64,000 nt of DNA from Gibbula magus (lineage: Eukaryota; Mollusca; Gastropoda; Trochida; Trochidae): positions 28,104,387 through 28,168,386 of the forward strand of contig OW388297.1 of the NCBI GenBank assembly GCA_936450465.1, read 5' to 3'. Both the position numbers and the translations under genes were made by a program. Positions 50,140-64,000 of the stretch are shown here, one piece after another (positions within the stretch are counted from its first letter, which is position 1; each line of letters starts with the position of its first letter). The notes under the pieces were generated by a model that ran no database searches, was not told the DNA's origin, and was given only the letters and a program-made list of their open reading frames with translations.

Positions 50140-50405
50140 CATACATATGTACTTATGTATATATACATACACATGCATATATATACATACACACATGCAC
50201 ATACACACACATACATATATATATACACATACACACACATTTATATACATACACCCACATACACACACATACATACATATACACATACATACATATATAT
50301 GCATAATTATATATACATACACATACACTCATAAGTGCATATATATACATACACATACACACATAAATACATGCATACATACACATACACACAAGTATAT
50401 GTTAA
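50140..50405 (+). repeat. (CATA/CACATA)n microsatellite
   Basis: Long run of mixed CA, TACA and TATA repeats. Open frames on both strands here are repeat artefacts. Confidence 0.95.
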
Positions 50406-50436
50406 TGATTCCTCACTACTAAATTATTACATATTA

Positions 50437-51207
50437 TCCCCCGCCACAACGAAGTTGGCGGGGGATATAGAAATGAGCTCCGTCCGTCTGTGCGTCCAGG
50501 CTTTTCCATTCCGGCCTCAAACTTCTGGACTTAGAATCAAGAAGAGGGAAATCTATATTCGGGCCTCAAACTTCAAAAGTATTCAATATATTTTTCTGAA
50601 ACTTTGTACAGGTATCAACCAAGTAGTCTAGATGTGCCTTTTGCTATGTAGAAATTTGAGAATTTTTTTTTTTTTTTACGAATGCAAACAGTCTGGACTT
50701 AAAACCAAGAAGGGGGAAATCTATATTCCGGCCTCAAACTTCAAAAGTATTCAATATATTTTGCTGAAACTTTGTACAGGTATCAACCAAGTAGTCTAGA
50801 TGTGCCTTTTGCTATATAGAAATTTGAGAATATTTCTTTTTGTTTACGAATGCAAACAGTCTGGACTTAGAACCAAGAAGAGGGAAATCTATATTCGGGC
50901 CTCAAACTTCAAAAGTATTCAATATATTTTTCTGAAACTTTGTACAGGTATCAACCAAGTAGTCTAGATGTGCCTTTTGCTATATATAAATTTGAGAATA
51001 TTTTTTTACGAATGCAAACAGTCTGGACTTAGAACCAAGAAGAGGGAAAACTATATTCCGGCCTCAAACTTCAAAACTATTCACTATATTTTGCTGAAAC
51101 TTTGTACAGGTATCAACCAAGTAGTCTAGATGTGCCTTTTGCTATATAGAAAGTAAATGCATTATATATTCAAAATGCATAAATATATTCAAAATTCCTA
51201 CATGGCG
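50437..51207 (+). repeat. Satellite-bearing element, four units of about 165 bp
   Basis: Starts with a hairpin (CCCCGCCACAACGAAGTTGG, CGGGGGATATAG) and TCCGTCCGTC. It then repeats CTGGACTTAGAACCAAGAAG to TGCCTTTTGCTATATAGAAA four times, and ends at a second GGCGGGGGATATG. The architecture (hairpin head, TCCG run, tandem body) parallels the arrays at 44265 and 52870, though the body differs. Confidence 0.8.
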
Positions 51208-51405
51208 GGGGATATGACCGACTCTGTCTGCTTGTTTGTTTTACATATGTAGATGGTATTTTCAATTATATCACATATGTATAGCAGAATTTGACAACTT
51301 TGTTATTTCATATCACACCTCTTTTAGAAGTTGGTTCTTTGTCCTAAGTGAATAGAAATAAAACTAAAAGGTCTTTGCTGGTGTATTTGATATATGTAGC
51401 ATGGT

Positions 51406-52244
51406 CTACACTAAGTATAGTCTGAGTGCCTCTGTAATGGTTACAGGCACTAGTCTCCAAGCTGATTTTGGTTCTGAAGGGAGCTTTTTCTCAAGAACAA
51501 GATCAATGCCTTTTGTTCTTATTCGTGTGTAAATATTGTCTTTTGATCTCAGTTCATAGGCTCTTTTGTTGAGGAAGGCTCTTATTCTCTTCATACCAAT
51601 AGGAAGATTTGTCTGGATGTCCATCTGTGTTCCATAAAGTCCTGATTTGGCCCTGAAACATCTTCCCTGTCAGCCATAGACACAAATGACACTATCATAG
51701 TGGGGGGTCTGGGTGGTGTATGTTGTTGTACATTGTATCTGGGTTTTGGAAGTCTGTGGACTGATTTAAAGTAGATTTGGTCCACTTTTCCAGGATCAAG
51801 TTTTAAATTCCTGCACAGGATATTCCTTATTACGGATTCTCGATCTTCATATTTTTCTTCAGGGATTCCATTAAACAAGAGGTTGGGTTTCCGATCATGA
51901 AGTTCTTTTATGATTGTCTCTTGTTTAAGTTGATTACATTTCAGATCCGTATCTGCACGTAGGACGTTTATGGACTCTTTTAGTGAATCTATTTCTTCTG
52001 AGTGTGATTCTAGAGTCTTCTCAGCGTCATCCACTCGTGATTTGGTGTCAGCCACATCAGCTTCAATCTTCGCGATTGCCACTTGAAGAATAGCATCTAC
52101 CCGGTCTATCTTTTTTGAAAAATTTCTTTCTGAAGACAAGATCAGTTCCCTAATGTCATGTAGACTGATTGTATCAGACTCACCCGATGAGACATTAGTT
52201 GCAGAACGTGTACTGCCAGACGGGCCGAGTGGGCGGGTCGCCAT
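51406..52244 (-). pseudogene. LINE ORF1-type coiled-coil RNA-binding protein, frameshifted
   Basis: From the Met at 52244 the protein has a Ser/Thr-rich N-terminus and a heptad-patterned coiled coil (VDAILQVAIAKIEADVADTK). An RRM-like part follows (NLLFNGIPEE, IYFKSVHRLPKP, PTMIVSF), then a C-terminal part in a shifted frame (MKRIRAFLNKRAYELRSK). This is the trimer/RRM/CTD layout of L1/Tx1 ORF1 proteins. One base is gained or lost near 51620. Confidence 0.8.
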
Positions 52245-52469
52245 ATTGTTTGTGTTGAGTTTTGTCTCACTGTATATAGATATCGTGTCTATCTTTTATC
52301 AATACACACATACAATTCAAAATTCACTTACAATGGGTTCAACATGTTAATGTATGATGTCAGACCAGTTTGTAAGCATCAAGTCTCCTTTTGATTAGGG
52401 GTAAACCGCATTATTTCCCGGAGCTCGTAACACACAGCTCACTTAGTCATGACCTTCACCTTCTTGGCC

Positions 52470-53345
52470 TGTAAGGCATAAGTATAATTGAACAATGTTT
52501 TCATAGTCAAACTGAATCTAATAAACAATATCATTCGCGGTGATTAGTCCTAGTCAATTAACGTTTGCCTACATAACTCTTAATTGGTTAAATTGTTCTT
52601 TATGAACCACACTCATATCAACACACGAGGATATGTTGTCAGTATTTAATGTTTTAGAACAGCATACAGTAGCTACTGGAGTGAAAGCGGACGGTGAAGT
52701 ACATGTAGAGAATGCTCTTACTGCCGGCTCTGTGAGAGGGGGAATGGGTCATCACATTGTTAATTCAGGTAAATATTCTAATGCATTTGGTGACAATATA
52801 TTTGGTAGCTGTTATGATACATATCGCACATGTCAAAACACGTGATTCATATCCCTCTTTTATATTTCATAATAGTCGGGGGTATATAGCGGTCAGCACG
52901 TCCGTCCGTGTGTTCGTCCGTCCGAGATAAAGGGGACAGCTTTTCTCAGAAACCGTTCAAGATAGGGTTACCAAATTTGGTGTGTTGCTTGAGGGCATGA
53001 ATATCTTGATGGAGTTCGAAAATTAGAAGCGTGCAATTATTTTAACCGGAGTTATTGCCCTTGTTCCGTATTTTTGGACTTTGTTCATGGTATCTCCAAA
53101 GGTGACAGTTTTTCTCAGAAACTATTTAAGATAGGATAACCAAATTTGGTGTGTTGTTTGAGGGCATAAATACCTTGATGGAGTTCGAAAATAAGAAGCG
53201 TGCAATTTTTTCCGGAGTTATTGCCCTTGTTACGTATTTTTCGACTTTGTTCATGGTATCTCCAAAGGGGACAGCTTTTCTCAGAAATTGTTTCAGATAT
53301 GAGAACCAAATTTGTTGTGTTGCTTGAGGGCATACATACCTTGGT
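52470..53345 (+). repeat. TNFR tail cassette, unit 3 (truncated)
   Basis: Resumes directly after the LINE at CTGTAAGGCATAAGTATAATT and includes only the region just upstream of the terminal exon, the exon itself, and a three-unit 170-bp array (52921-53345). Tail exons 5-7 are absent. Confidence 0.8.
52630..52845 (+). CDS. Third copy of TNFR terminal exon
   Basis: Open for 71 codons plus stop, with both candidate acceptors intact (CACGAG|GAT and TTGTCAG|TA). The pseudo-repeat region reads VKADGEVHVENALTAGSV and GGMGHHIVNSGKYS, and the end SNAFGDNIFGSCYDTYRT is conserved. It could serve as an alternative 3' exon if transcription reads through the LINE. Confidence 0.6.
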   Translation, partial: DMLSVFNVLEQHTVATGVKADGEVHVENALTAGSVRGGMGHHIVNSGKYSNAFGDNIFGSCYDTYRTCQNT

Positions 53346-53477
53346 AGAAAGAAAATGAGTAGTGCACAATTATTTCTTCTCTTGCTCTTATTCCAATTTC
53401 TTTGGTCTGGTGGGGAATGTTGATGACTATGTCTTGTTTATACTCACCGTTGATAACACACCGGTCTTTATCTCTCG

Positions 53478-54950
53478 ATGAAAATTAATTCTTCAATTTG
53501 GCTCAAATAAATATAAAGATGGAAATTAATGAAATTATCATTAATTAACAATATGCATATATGTTATAGCCGAAGTATAGCCCTCGGCCTGGTGTATTGG
53601 CTCTCGACGTCGCCTCGTGCCAATAGGAAATACTTTATTCAAAATATATGAGTGGTTTTCTTCTAACTATTTATCTTCCAGAGCCAACTACTGTGGTGGA
53701 TGTAAGGCGGAGTGGTACAGACAAGGAAAGAAGGTCAGATGTCGCAGAAGAGGGTGGTGGTAAGGTGAGAACTCATTTACTCTTTCACTAAGCGTTTTAT
53801 AGCGGATGATTCACATACTTAATCAGGGTCTTAAAAATCAACATCGTTTAGTTTTTAATGGCATCGTGTGTTGTTTCAACAGAAACAACGCTTCTTTTAT
53901 AATAATTTAGAGGTTTCTTTTTCAGATCTAGACCCGTTTTGTCACTGGCGGTTTGATGCAGTAGCTCAACACCCATGTTGCGTGTGGTTACTAAAGGCCA
54001 CTAAAATAATAAATTCTGAGTCATTTATGTGTTTTTGTTTTTATTGTGCATGGAAGATGATGTAATGGGAACATAGATAAGCGAGTAACTCATTAACAGT
54101 TGTGAAGGCTCCCGATGTAATATTAAATGAACGATGATACTAAAACAAATGGTCATATTGTCGGTGTATGTCAAAGGATTGCTGGTTCCCCATTTGAAAG
54201 ATTATGTAATAGATGATAGTCAATAAAACAGAGTTGATAAGGATTTTCAGAACTCCTGAACATCAAGTAGTAATCAACTCGTATGATAAGTTGATAATGA
54301 TATACTACAGAATAGTGTCGTCTCAGACCAGGTTGTGTTTGTACTTGTAAAAGTGGCTACCCGGTAAAAATCTGTCATGACGCTATATGAAATAAAGTCC
54401 TTTTCTATTTTTGCAAACATTATATTTGATTAAATATGGATGAACATTACATTCATTTTGTTTCCAATGGTTTGATTTGGTGGAGTTATTCATAAAGTTT
54501 AATGTATCAATTGGACGACAGCTTGCATATCACACGGAGAGCTCAACTAAATTGTTTGTTATTATTCAAACCAATGTGCTATAGCACGAAACACGTAAAG
54601 CGACATTTTATGGAACTCTTCAGTGTGAGAGGTAGATTTGTAGGTATCGTGCTATTTTGAGAGTCCATTCAGTAAGATGATGAACCATTCAACTATATGG
54701 AACAATGTTTACAACTCTACACTGCGTGTTTAGGTATCGCTACATCAGTCGGATCACTTGAACTCTCTTCGATCGGTCTTTTTAATCGCTGCTTGATGGG
54801 ATATGGAGTCGCATGGCTTAACTCATTTTATTGATTCAGGAGTATTATTGAGCCATTGGTAACACTTATTTACGTTTTTGTGAGAACTCTTTATTTCAGT
54901 AAGAACGGTGTGCTACAGCGCCTTTAACACACGTCGCATGTACTATAGAA
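53478..54950 (+). repeat. Segmental duplication block B (partner 9289-11330)
   Basis: Second copy of the peptide-gene 3' region, including exon 3 and the downstream flank, ending at about ACACGTCGCATGTACTATAGA. Confidence 0.8.
53682..53763 (+). CDS. Paralogous exon 3 of cysteine-rich peptide
   Basis: The acceptor CTTCCAG and phase 2 match exon 3 of the complete gene. It encodes ANYCGGCKAEWYRQGKKVRC and ends RRRGWW-stop, with one extra codon (Tyr) before the first Cys and Thr replaced by Arg. It is fully intact, yet no exon 2 or exon 1 lies within several kb upstream. It is therefore either a remnant separated from its gene by the TNFR locus or part of an unusual transcript. Confidence 0.65.
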
Positions 54951-55364
54951 GAGTGACGATGGATATTAGGTAGGGCTAAATGAAATTGTGACTGCAACAA
55001 TTTCCTTAACCCAGTAATGCGTTTGTTCTGGTCAACGCATTTTCGCACTGCTTGATCATTATAATTTTTGCCAGACAATGCATTGCACAGTTTTCCTTTT
55101 GTCACTTCTCAAATAAATGTTAATGAAATATAGCATGACGATGGAATGATAAATGTGTGTCGTCATTTCATTTTCCGTCACTTTGCATATGTATCGCATA
55201 TATAAACACACACGGACATCTTCATGTAGAATATAAATTGCCTTATCCTGCCGAGAACATCATCCATTGTATGATAAAATAAAATATAAGTATATGTGAA
55301 GTTTGCAAAATTGGCTATAGTTAACTAGAGTTAGGGTTAACCATTAATAACCACCATTTCTCAG
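54951..55364. other. No gene seen
   Basis: Sequence between the duplication block and the exon-2-like segment. The minus-strand open stretch at 54896-55105 has no recognisable domain. Confidence 0.4.
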
Positions 55365-55449
55365 GTGATACCGAGTGCCCTGTGTGTGTGTGTGTCACGG
55401 GTCCATGTGAAGTTGAAATTAGGCCTGGGAACCCGGATGCAACCTGCCA
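55365..55449 (+). CDS. Diverged exon 2 of the cysteine-rich peptide family
   Basis: Acceptor TTTCTCAG and donor CCA|GTAACC bound an 85-nt segment that starts in phase 1 and ends in phase 2, exactly as exon 2 of the complete gene. It encodes GDTECPVCVCVTGPCEVEI then RPGNPDATC. The five cysteines and the P-D-A-x-C end match the complete gene, with the first Cys of the second pair shifted. No exon 3 was found downstream. Confidence 0.55.
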
Positions 55450-55890
55450 GTAACCTTCCTCTTCCACTTCCTCTTCCACTTACTCTGTTTAGGAAATGCT
55501 GCTAGAATGCAATTCACGGGTTAATCGTACAACTCGACTGACAATGACATTACGCCACTACAGTGTCGGGAATGTATCAACATGTTGCATGTCCCTGTAG
55601 TATGTTTCAGGCCTGATACTCTGCATCAAACCACGTACGTTTCTGTTATCAGCTGTTTATTGTAGGCCACATGTATATCCTCATCACCCTTCCAGACCCG
55701 ACTACAGCAATGTATGCAAACCAGGCAATATCTGGGGAACTGCCATGCAACTACACAACACCATTATTGTGTGTCTATATATTCCTTCATTGACGATCTA
55801 TCTCGATTCCATACGCTCTAAGCTGATATGATAGTTTCATTGCGTATGTTGGAGCCTTACTCGGCTCCGCCTCGTAAGGGCCCCACGGGG

Positions 55891-57925
55891 AAAAGTGTAG
55901 GGTATCATTCGATACACTCGGAAAAGTATGGGTATATCTCTCACTTACAACTTCTAAATGCATCTTAAAGAAGTGGCCTTATGCTGTTTCAGAATTACAT
56001 AACGTAAGTTATTAAAAATTGTTAAGCCTGTTAATGTAATAATTGAAAACTTATTACCACTATTATGATGTACGAATTGAGTATGATCATCGTGACTGAT
56101 TTTGGAACCAATGCAGTGAAGATGTGGTGAGAATAATATAATGTAGAGGTGTAAATAATCTATAAATAATAAATAATCTAAGTAAAATATGATATGCAAA
56201 TTTCAGTCAATAGTTTACACATAAAGATATGATACCTTAATAGTTATGTTTCAAACAACATATAAGAGTCGGTAGTTTAAACCATCATTATAATATTTTA
56301 CGAACGCTTCGTCCAATCTGATGCATGTTATAATTTTACCAGCAGAACTACACTTATGAGATGGGGCATATATGAACCATACATATTTTATACTCTAGAT
56401 TGGTGTATTAATTGTATCATTGTCATTAATTGATACATGATGTTACTTGGACCAGAGATTAATATACATGTATTCCATTAAACAATATAATCAAAAGGTT
56501 CAACAATGTATCTTACCCATGTGATGAACTCCTTACCGTGTTAGACTGTGCCAGGGATATATTATGCAGACAGAGAAATATAGAAACTTAAGGAGAGATG
56601 GGACCCAGAAATCGAACTCGCTTACGGTAACATTTTGCGACAACAAATTATTGTAGTGAATAAGTCTTAAAATATATGGATTACGTTCTTTGGGGCATAC
56701 GCTTATCCATACACTAACGGAAAGTGCTTAAATTTTCCGTAACGCCTTTTAAACGGTCATTTTACGACATGCCGCATAACATTATCGTCACCTATATTCG
56801 CGGTAAATATGTTACCGTGTGTGTCATTCGAATTACATAGGTATCTTTAGTTACTGACGAATTTAAATCGCCTGGTATAATCAACTGAAAGTTATTCTTC
56901 CATCATGCACTCCTAGATTGAGTGTATGTTCAATAATGATTACACGATAGGCCGTTAAAGTTACACTTGAAACCATCAAAGTTGCCCTGACGTTAGGTTT
57001 TTACGTTTATGAAGGTGAATTAAAAAATGACGTTAAAGTGATGAAAAACCTCCGGTGACCCCCTATTTTTATTTCTGAATTCGTTTGTTTATTCAAATGT
57101 GCACATTATATTGCATTTTTAGCAATATCTAAAATATGTGTGTCAGTGAGAAATCCTGTTCAATATTCGAAAAACGATGAGAAAAATGCCGTTTTTAATT
57201 AAAAAGTGCTTAATTTAATTTTGTTTCTCTACCCAGTGTCATTAATTTTCAAAATATAGACTTGCTATGCTTCCCCGTATGTAACTGAAATGTATTTGAA
57301 AGGATTCTGAGCTTATTCGTTGAAAGCGAGCGCTTCATCTAAATACACCAAATCAGTCAAAAATGGCGTAATTTGCCGACGGGAGTATTATTATTAATGC
57401 CAATAACTCTTTAAATCGTTCGGTGACCCCCACATTTTCTTACATTTTTGGATAAAAGACACAATAAACCTGCTATTTTGAAAAAATAAACGAATTCTAA
57501 AATATTTTGTTTCATCGTCCCATCTCTCCTTAAAGTGTCATGAGACGAGAGTGAACAAAGCATGGATCAGGAGGATCAAACCAGTAACAACAGTACTAGT
57601 CAGGGCTGATGACGAGATAAAACCTAACTTTTCTCCATCACATGCGAACTTCTTTAAATGGCATATAAAAGTTGGATATATAGTTTCTATATTGCAAGAG
57701 TGATGACCATTGGCTTGATAACAGTGTTAGAAGAATCTACACCGAAACGTCGCACTCCTGGTATAAAGAAGTTGTATATCCATAGAACTCGTTCTCTTTC
57801 ATCACATGAGAAGTTTCAAAAAAGTGTTTTAGTTTGTAGGTATGTTTAGTCTACATGTAGGCTTACAGAAGAATATATGAGAGATATACTCATACGTTTC
57901 CGAGTGTATCGAATGATACCCTACA
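55891..57925. mobile_element. 2.0-kb inverted-repeat element
   Basis: Left end AAAAGTGTAGGGTATCATTC, GATACACTCGGAAAAGTATG is mirrored at 57879-57925 (GAGAGATATACTCATACG, CGAGTGTATCGAATGATACC). The arms are about 47 bases. It contains a TTAA-flanked MITE and a stretch (56283 on) that matches the first bases of the window, so the boundaries may reflect more than one event. Confidence 0.55.
56592..57529. mobile_element. 938-bp MITE with TTAA target duplication
   Basis: TIRs GGAGAGATGGGAC and GTCCCATCTCTCC are exact reverse complements, each bordered by TTAA (56588-56591 and 57530-57533). TTAA duplication with GG-starting TIRs suggests the Kolobok group; piggyBac is the alternative. There is no transposase. 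Confidence 0.75.
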
Positions 57926-58409
57926 TCATAATTTGATACACGAGGAAAAGTATGGGTTATATCTGTCCTATTCCCCACTTACGGTCGAGTGTAAGCGGAT
58001 ACTATTTCATAATATTTCTAAACAAATACAGCTGTAAAGGCTTGTGTATGAAACGCACAACCCAAATACGGCCTCATCTGTGCCAATGCAGCCCGTGCTG
58101 CGTTGTATGGTTACCCATGTTTGGGGCTCGAAATCTAATTGATATGGCCCAATGACGGTATTGTCAACGCAGATGCACGTGCATATTGCTGAAATGTATA
58201 CATGTAGCTAACGCTATAAACTGCATGGTTAATGTCAACGTGGCCAAAGTTAAGAGAAAACAGAAACAACTTTCAGTATGTTAAGACATTTTGCACCCAA
58301 AGTTAAATTACATTCTTATATAAAAAGAAATACATAAATTTGTAATATTATTTCACGCATTATAAGAACCTTATTCATTTGGTCATGAACAAATGTTCAA
58401 AGTTTCAAC

Positions 58410-58480
58410 TTGCTTCGTGCTGGAATGGTAAGGTCGTTCGGCCAGAAAGCAACAGGACATGGGTTCGATCCAAGGTGCCT
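58410..58480 (+). repeat. tRNA-like (SINE head) sequence
   Basis: TGGAATGGTAAGGTCGTTCGG and, 25 bases on, ATGGGTTCGATCCAAGG resemble A and B boxes of a tRNA-derived SINE. Anticodon and acceptor stems do not pair well. Confidence 0.35.
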
Positions 58481-58564
58481 TATATGTTTATTTATTATCT
58501 GACATTTTATAAAGTATCATCACTTAAATTTGGAAATTTAGAAAATTTACTCAGTTGTTAAAAC

Positions 58565-58657
58565 GTGTAGGTATATTAGAAAAGTGTAGGTATATCAGAA
58601 AAAGTTTAGGTATAGCAGAAAAAGTGTAGGTGTATCGTCTAATACACCTACACTTGT
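58565..58657 (+). repeat. Short tandem repeat ending in a hairpin
   Basis: About four copies of a 20-base unit (GTGTAGGTATATCAGAAAAA), the last of which is mirrored by ATACACCTACACTT, giving a small hairpin with loop CGTCTA. Confidence 0.75.
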
Positions 58658-59110
58658 AACAAAAGAAACCATAGCAACGAGACCGGAAGTGGGGTATAAA
58701 TATCAAATACACTAAGAGTACTAAATACTATCAACATACATGTAACTACTATAAATATATGAGCTTAAAATCATTATTTGTTTCCTGCCACACAGATATG
58801 ATACTAGACACTAGTGACACCATGGCCAGTATACCTTTAGCCTTCTACTCTGTGTGAACCGTCGATTGCTATATCCTATCGTGCTCACTTACATGAGTAT
58901 TTTGAGATAATGGGATACTCTTACATTCAATGTTGATATTTATAAACAACAATCAACATCACATCACACTACATTAATTACATTACAAAATTAAGTTCTC
59001 TACTAACAGTGGCAAATAAATGTCATGCTACGTTCATGAGTAGATTAACATTTTGAAACACAGGAGTAATCGGGGAATTCTTTTCTTATAAATGTAAGGA
59101 TTTGTTATTA

Positions 59111-62402
<3,292 letters not shown>

Positions 62403-62525
62403 TAAGGATTTGTTATTAACCTTTTATGAAACCAATGATAAATATGTCAATAGCGAAACACATGGAGATGACTTTGTGAAGTAGGCGAGTATATAATGAT
62501 AGCAACACTACGTACGGTAATGCAT

Positions 62526-62538
62526 CCTATATATAACA
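62526..62538 (+). promoter_or_regulatory. TATA box of second peptide-gene copy
   Basis: TATATATAAC preceded by TACGGTAATGCATCC and followed by ACAAACATTATTCA, as in the 5.5-kb copy. Confidence 0.7.
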
Positions 62539-62587
62539 GCGCTCGACAGTACAAACATTATTCAGGTCATCTCGCCACTACTCAGCG

Positions 62588-62633
62588 ATGAAGGTCCTGA
62601 TGCTATGTGTGCTGTTGGTCTGCGCTACTACTG
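62588..62633 (+). CDS. Exon 1 of a further cysteine-rich peptide gene, runs off the window
   Basis: Encodes MKVLMLCVLLVCATT with donor G|GTAAGT, phase 1, and lacks the last two codons of the 5.6-kb exon. The promoter and downstream intron resemble the first gene (CGCATTGCACATTTCTGTTGG near 63225), so exons 2 and 3 are expected beyond the window end. Confidence 0.7.
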
Positions 62634-64000
62634 GTAAGTAGTGTATGAATAACAATACGTAATCAAAGAATGAAACTTTATCAAATCAATTTTGAATTGT
62701 ATATATATATGAACGTCTTCAATAAGCACATATTTCGTAAGGACGTTCTTACAATTTCATTCAACAGAGTATGGTTATTGTATATTTATGTCTGTTTAAA
62801 CACACACGGGGTGTCGTTATCGCTGTTTGAAAATGATTTTGGACAAAATAATTAACATTTAAATTAAACAATTATGAATTATGGAAATTATTAAAAAGAA
62901 GTTTGACTAACATTATCTTGGACTTTAATTCATCGACTCATCGTTAATGTAGAACCTCATAAAACAATTATAAAGTCAGCTTTGACTCAGCGATTTCTGT
63001 ACTTTAAGAAATACAAAAACAACGAATTTTAAAGGTGTATTTTTTCAAGAAACATCAACAGATAATGTTTCGAAATTTAATTTTTAGTTAAGTTGGCGTC
63101 TTTAGACAGCGTTAAACTTTGTTTCAGTCGCAGTTAACACTCGTGGATTAAAATATCTAGGATTTTAGCTCGTGAGTTTATAAAAGCAATGCATATCTAA
63201 ATAAAGTGCATTCGTAAAAATGGCAAACGCATTGCACATTTCTGTTGGTTTCTGTGCATTAAATCAAATTCATCAGTGAGGGACGTGACCTCTTTCCTCG
63301 TTACAACGAGACGGTATGCCGTCTAAAATTATTCTCTTATAAAGATGACATGCCGTCAATAAAACACATTAGACGGCTTCCCATCTTAATGATTCAGGGA
63401 GAATATTTTTTTTCAAAATGCTAAAAGTTAGACCTCATGGAATCTTCATATTTTACAAGACGGAATGTTGTCTTCTTTTTAAAAATATATCAGAATGACT
63501 GTATTGAGTTTGCTTGGCAGTTACGACTGAGACGGAGGTGTTCTAGTTTTTACTCGTCAACTCTATTGTTTGATCGACGTTTGTAAACAACTCACATACC
63601 CCCGTTTGCACGTGCTCAGGTGGTTACCTCTAATCATCGGTATAACTTTGAATAAGTACCACCTCAGCACATGCGAAGAGTGTAGAACCTTAAATAAACA
63701 CTGACGCATTCTAGTTTCATATTTTGATATCAATGCTAGTTTCCTGAATTATAAACATCCTTTCAGCAGAATCAAACAGTTGGATTGACACAAACAGTTT
63801 GGATAGGAATAACTCACACTTCAATCACATTACTCAAATTTTTACTGATACTGAAACAACGGTTGTAGGTCCATTGAAATTGTAAATGAAATATTCGGAA
63901 GGCTGCAACGGTTTATTGTCATCGGCAGCGGCGCTGAAAACGTCTGTCTCTGGCCGTTGTCCGTGCAGAACCGTTCACATATATGAGTCAATTTTTTAAA
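62634..64000 (+). other. Probable intron 1 of the last peptide-gene copy
   Basis: No further exon that fits phase 1 with a cysteine pattern was found. A run of GACGGTATGCCGTC and related motifs at 63310-63480 forms small imperfect hairpins. Confidence 0.45.

Larger units (their letters stand above)
44598..52469 (-). mobile_element. L1/Tx1-type LINE, degenerate, with nested repeats
   Basis: On the minus strand the order is ORF1 (52244-51406), then ORF2 with endonuclease (48548-48156), reverse transcriptase and C-terminal region (about 47400-45090). Flanking DNA on both sides belongs to the TNFR tail cassettes, so the element separates units 2 and 3. The 3' end lies in a T-rich stretch (plus-strand TTTTTCTTTTCTTTATAATTT) at 44600. 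Several frameshifts show that it is inactive. Between ORF1 and ORF2 sit a microsatellite, a repeat array and about 1.6 kb of unassigned AT-rich DNA (48560-50130). Confidence 0.8.

Noticed and set aside
50059..50422. Tyr/Cys/His-rich frames on both strands
   Set aside because: Translations of the CATA microsatellite.

Overview
This is animal nuclear DNA, AT-rich and intron-rich. The short exons are bounded by GT/AG, there are microsatellites, and transposon debris is dense. Tandem (GGAC)n/'tccgtccgtccg' repeats, long inverted-repeat elements, an L1/Tx1-type LINE and a TNF-receptor gene with expanded cassettes point to a lophotrochozoan, most likely a mollusc (bivalve preferred). The species cannot be fixed from the sequence alone.

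Layout. 0-11.5 kb: a complete three-exon gene for a small secreted, very cationic, eight-cysteine peptide (5622-9557) with its TATA box. It is surrounded by a dispersed element carrying ten 145-bp repeats (1441-3114), a hairpin insertion and a 566-bp MITE. 13.5 kb: a lone minus-strand DNAJC22-like exon. 16.7-19.6 kb: a 2.9-kb TIR element with a 9-bp target duplication. 20.3-22.5 kb: exons of a Rab/RJL-type small GTPase (DNAJC27-like) with an apparent frameshift and no P-loop exon. 25.0-41.2 kb: a TNF-receptor-superfamily gene (signal peptide, cysteine-rich ectodomain, transmembrane helix) with a short tail made of tiny exons and a Gly/Asn-rich terminal exon. Inside its long introns are a palindrome-ended element with a tyrosine-recombinase fragment (26.1-27.6 kb), a THAP-like exon (30.3 kb) and a 72-bp tandem repeat (33.4 kb). 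41.9-53.3 kb: two further copies of the TNFR tail cassette. A dead LINE (about 44.6-52.5 kb, minus) lies between them. 53.5-64 kb: remnants of more peptide-gene copies (an intact exon 3, a diverged exon 2, a promoter plus exon 1), interleaved with inverted-repeat elements. One of these has a 16-bp target duplication and one has TTAA ends.

Two immune-like loci dominate: a duplicated secreted cysteine-rich peptide family, and a TNFR gene that appears to be nested within the duplicated peptide array. The most unusual signal is the TNFR C-terminal exon. It carries no recognisable death domain. Instead it has two Gly/Asn-rich beta-type pseudo-repeats that resemble HET-s-related or RHIM-type amyloid signalling motifs. 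The exon is present three times, and the copies differ more from each other than their flanking non-coding DNA does. All splice structures are inferred from GT/AG signals and reading phase; no transcript data were available.
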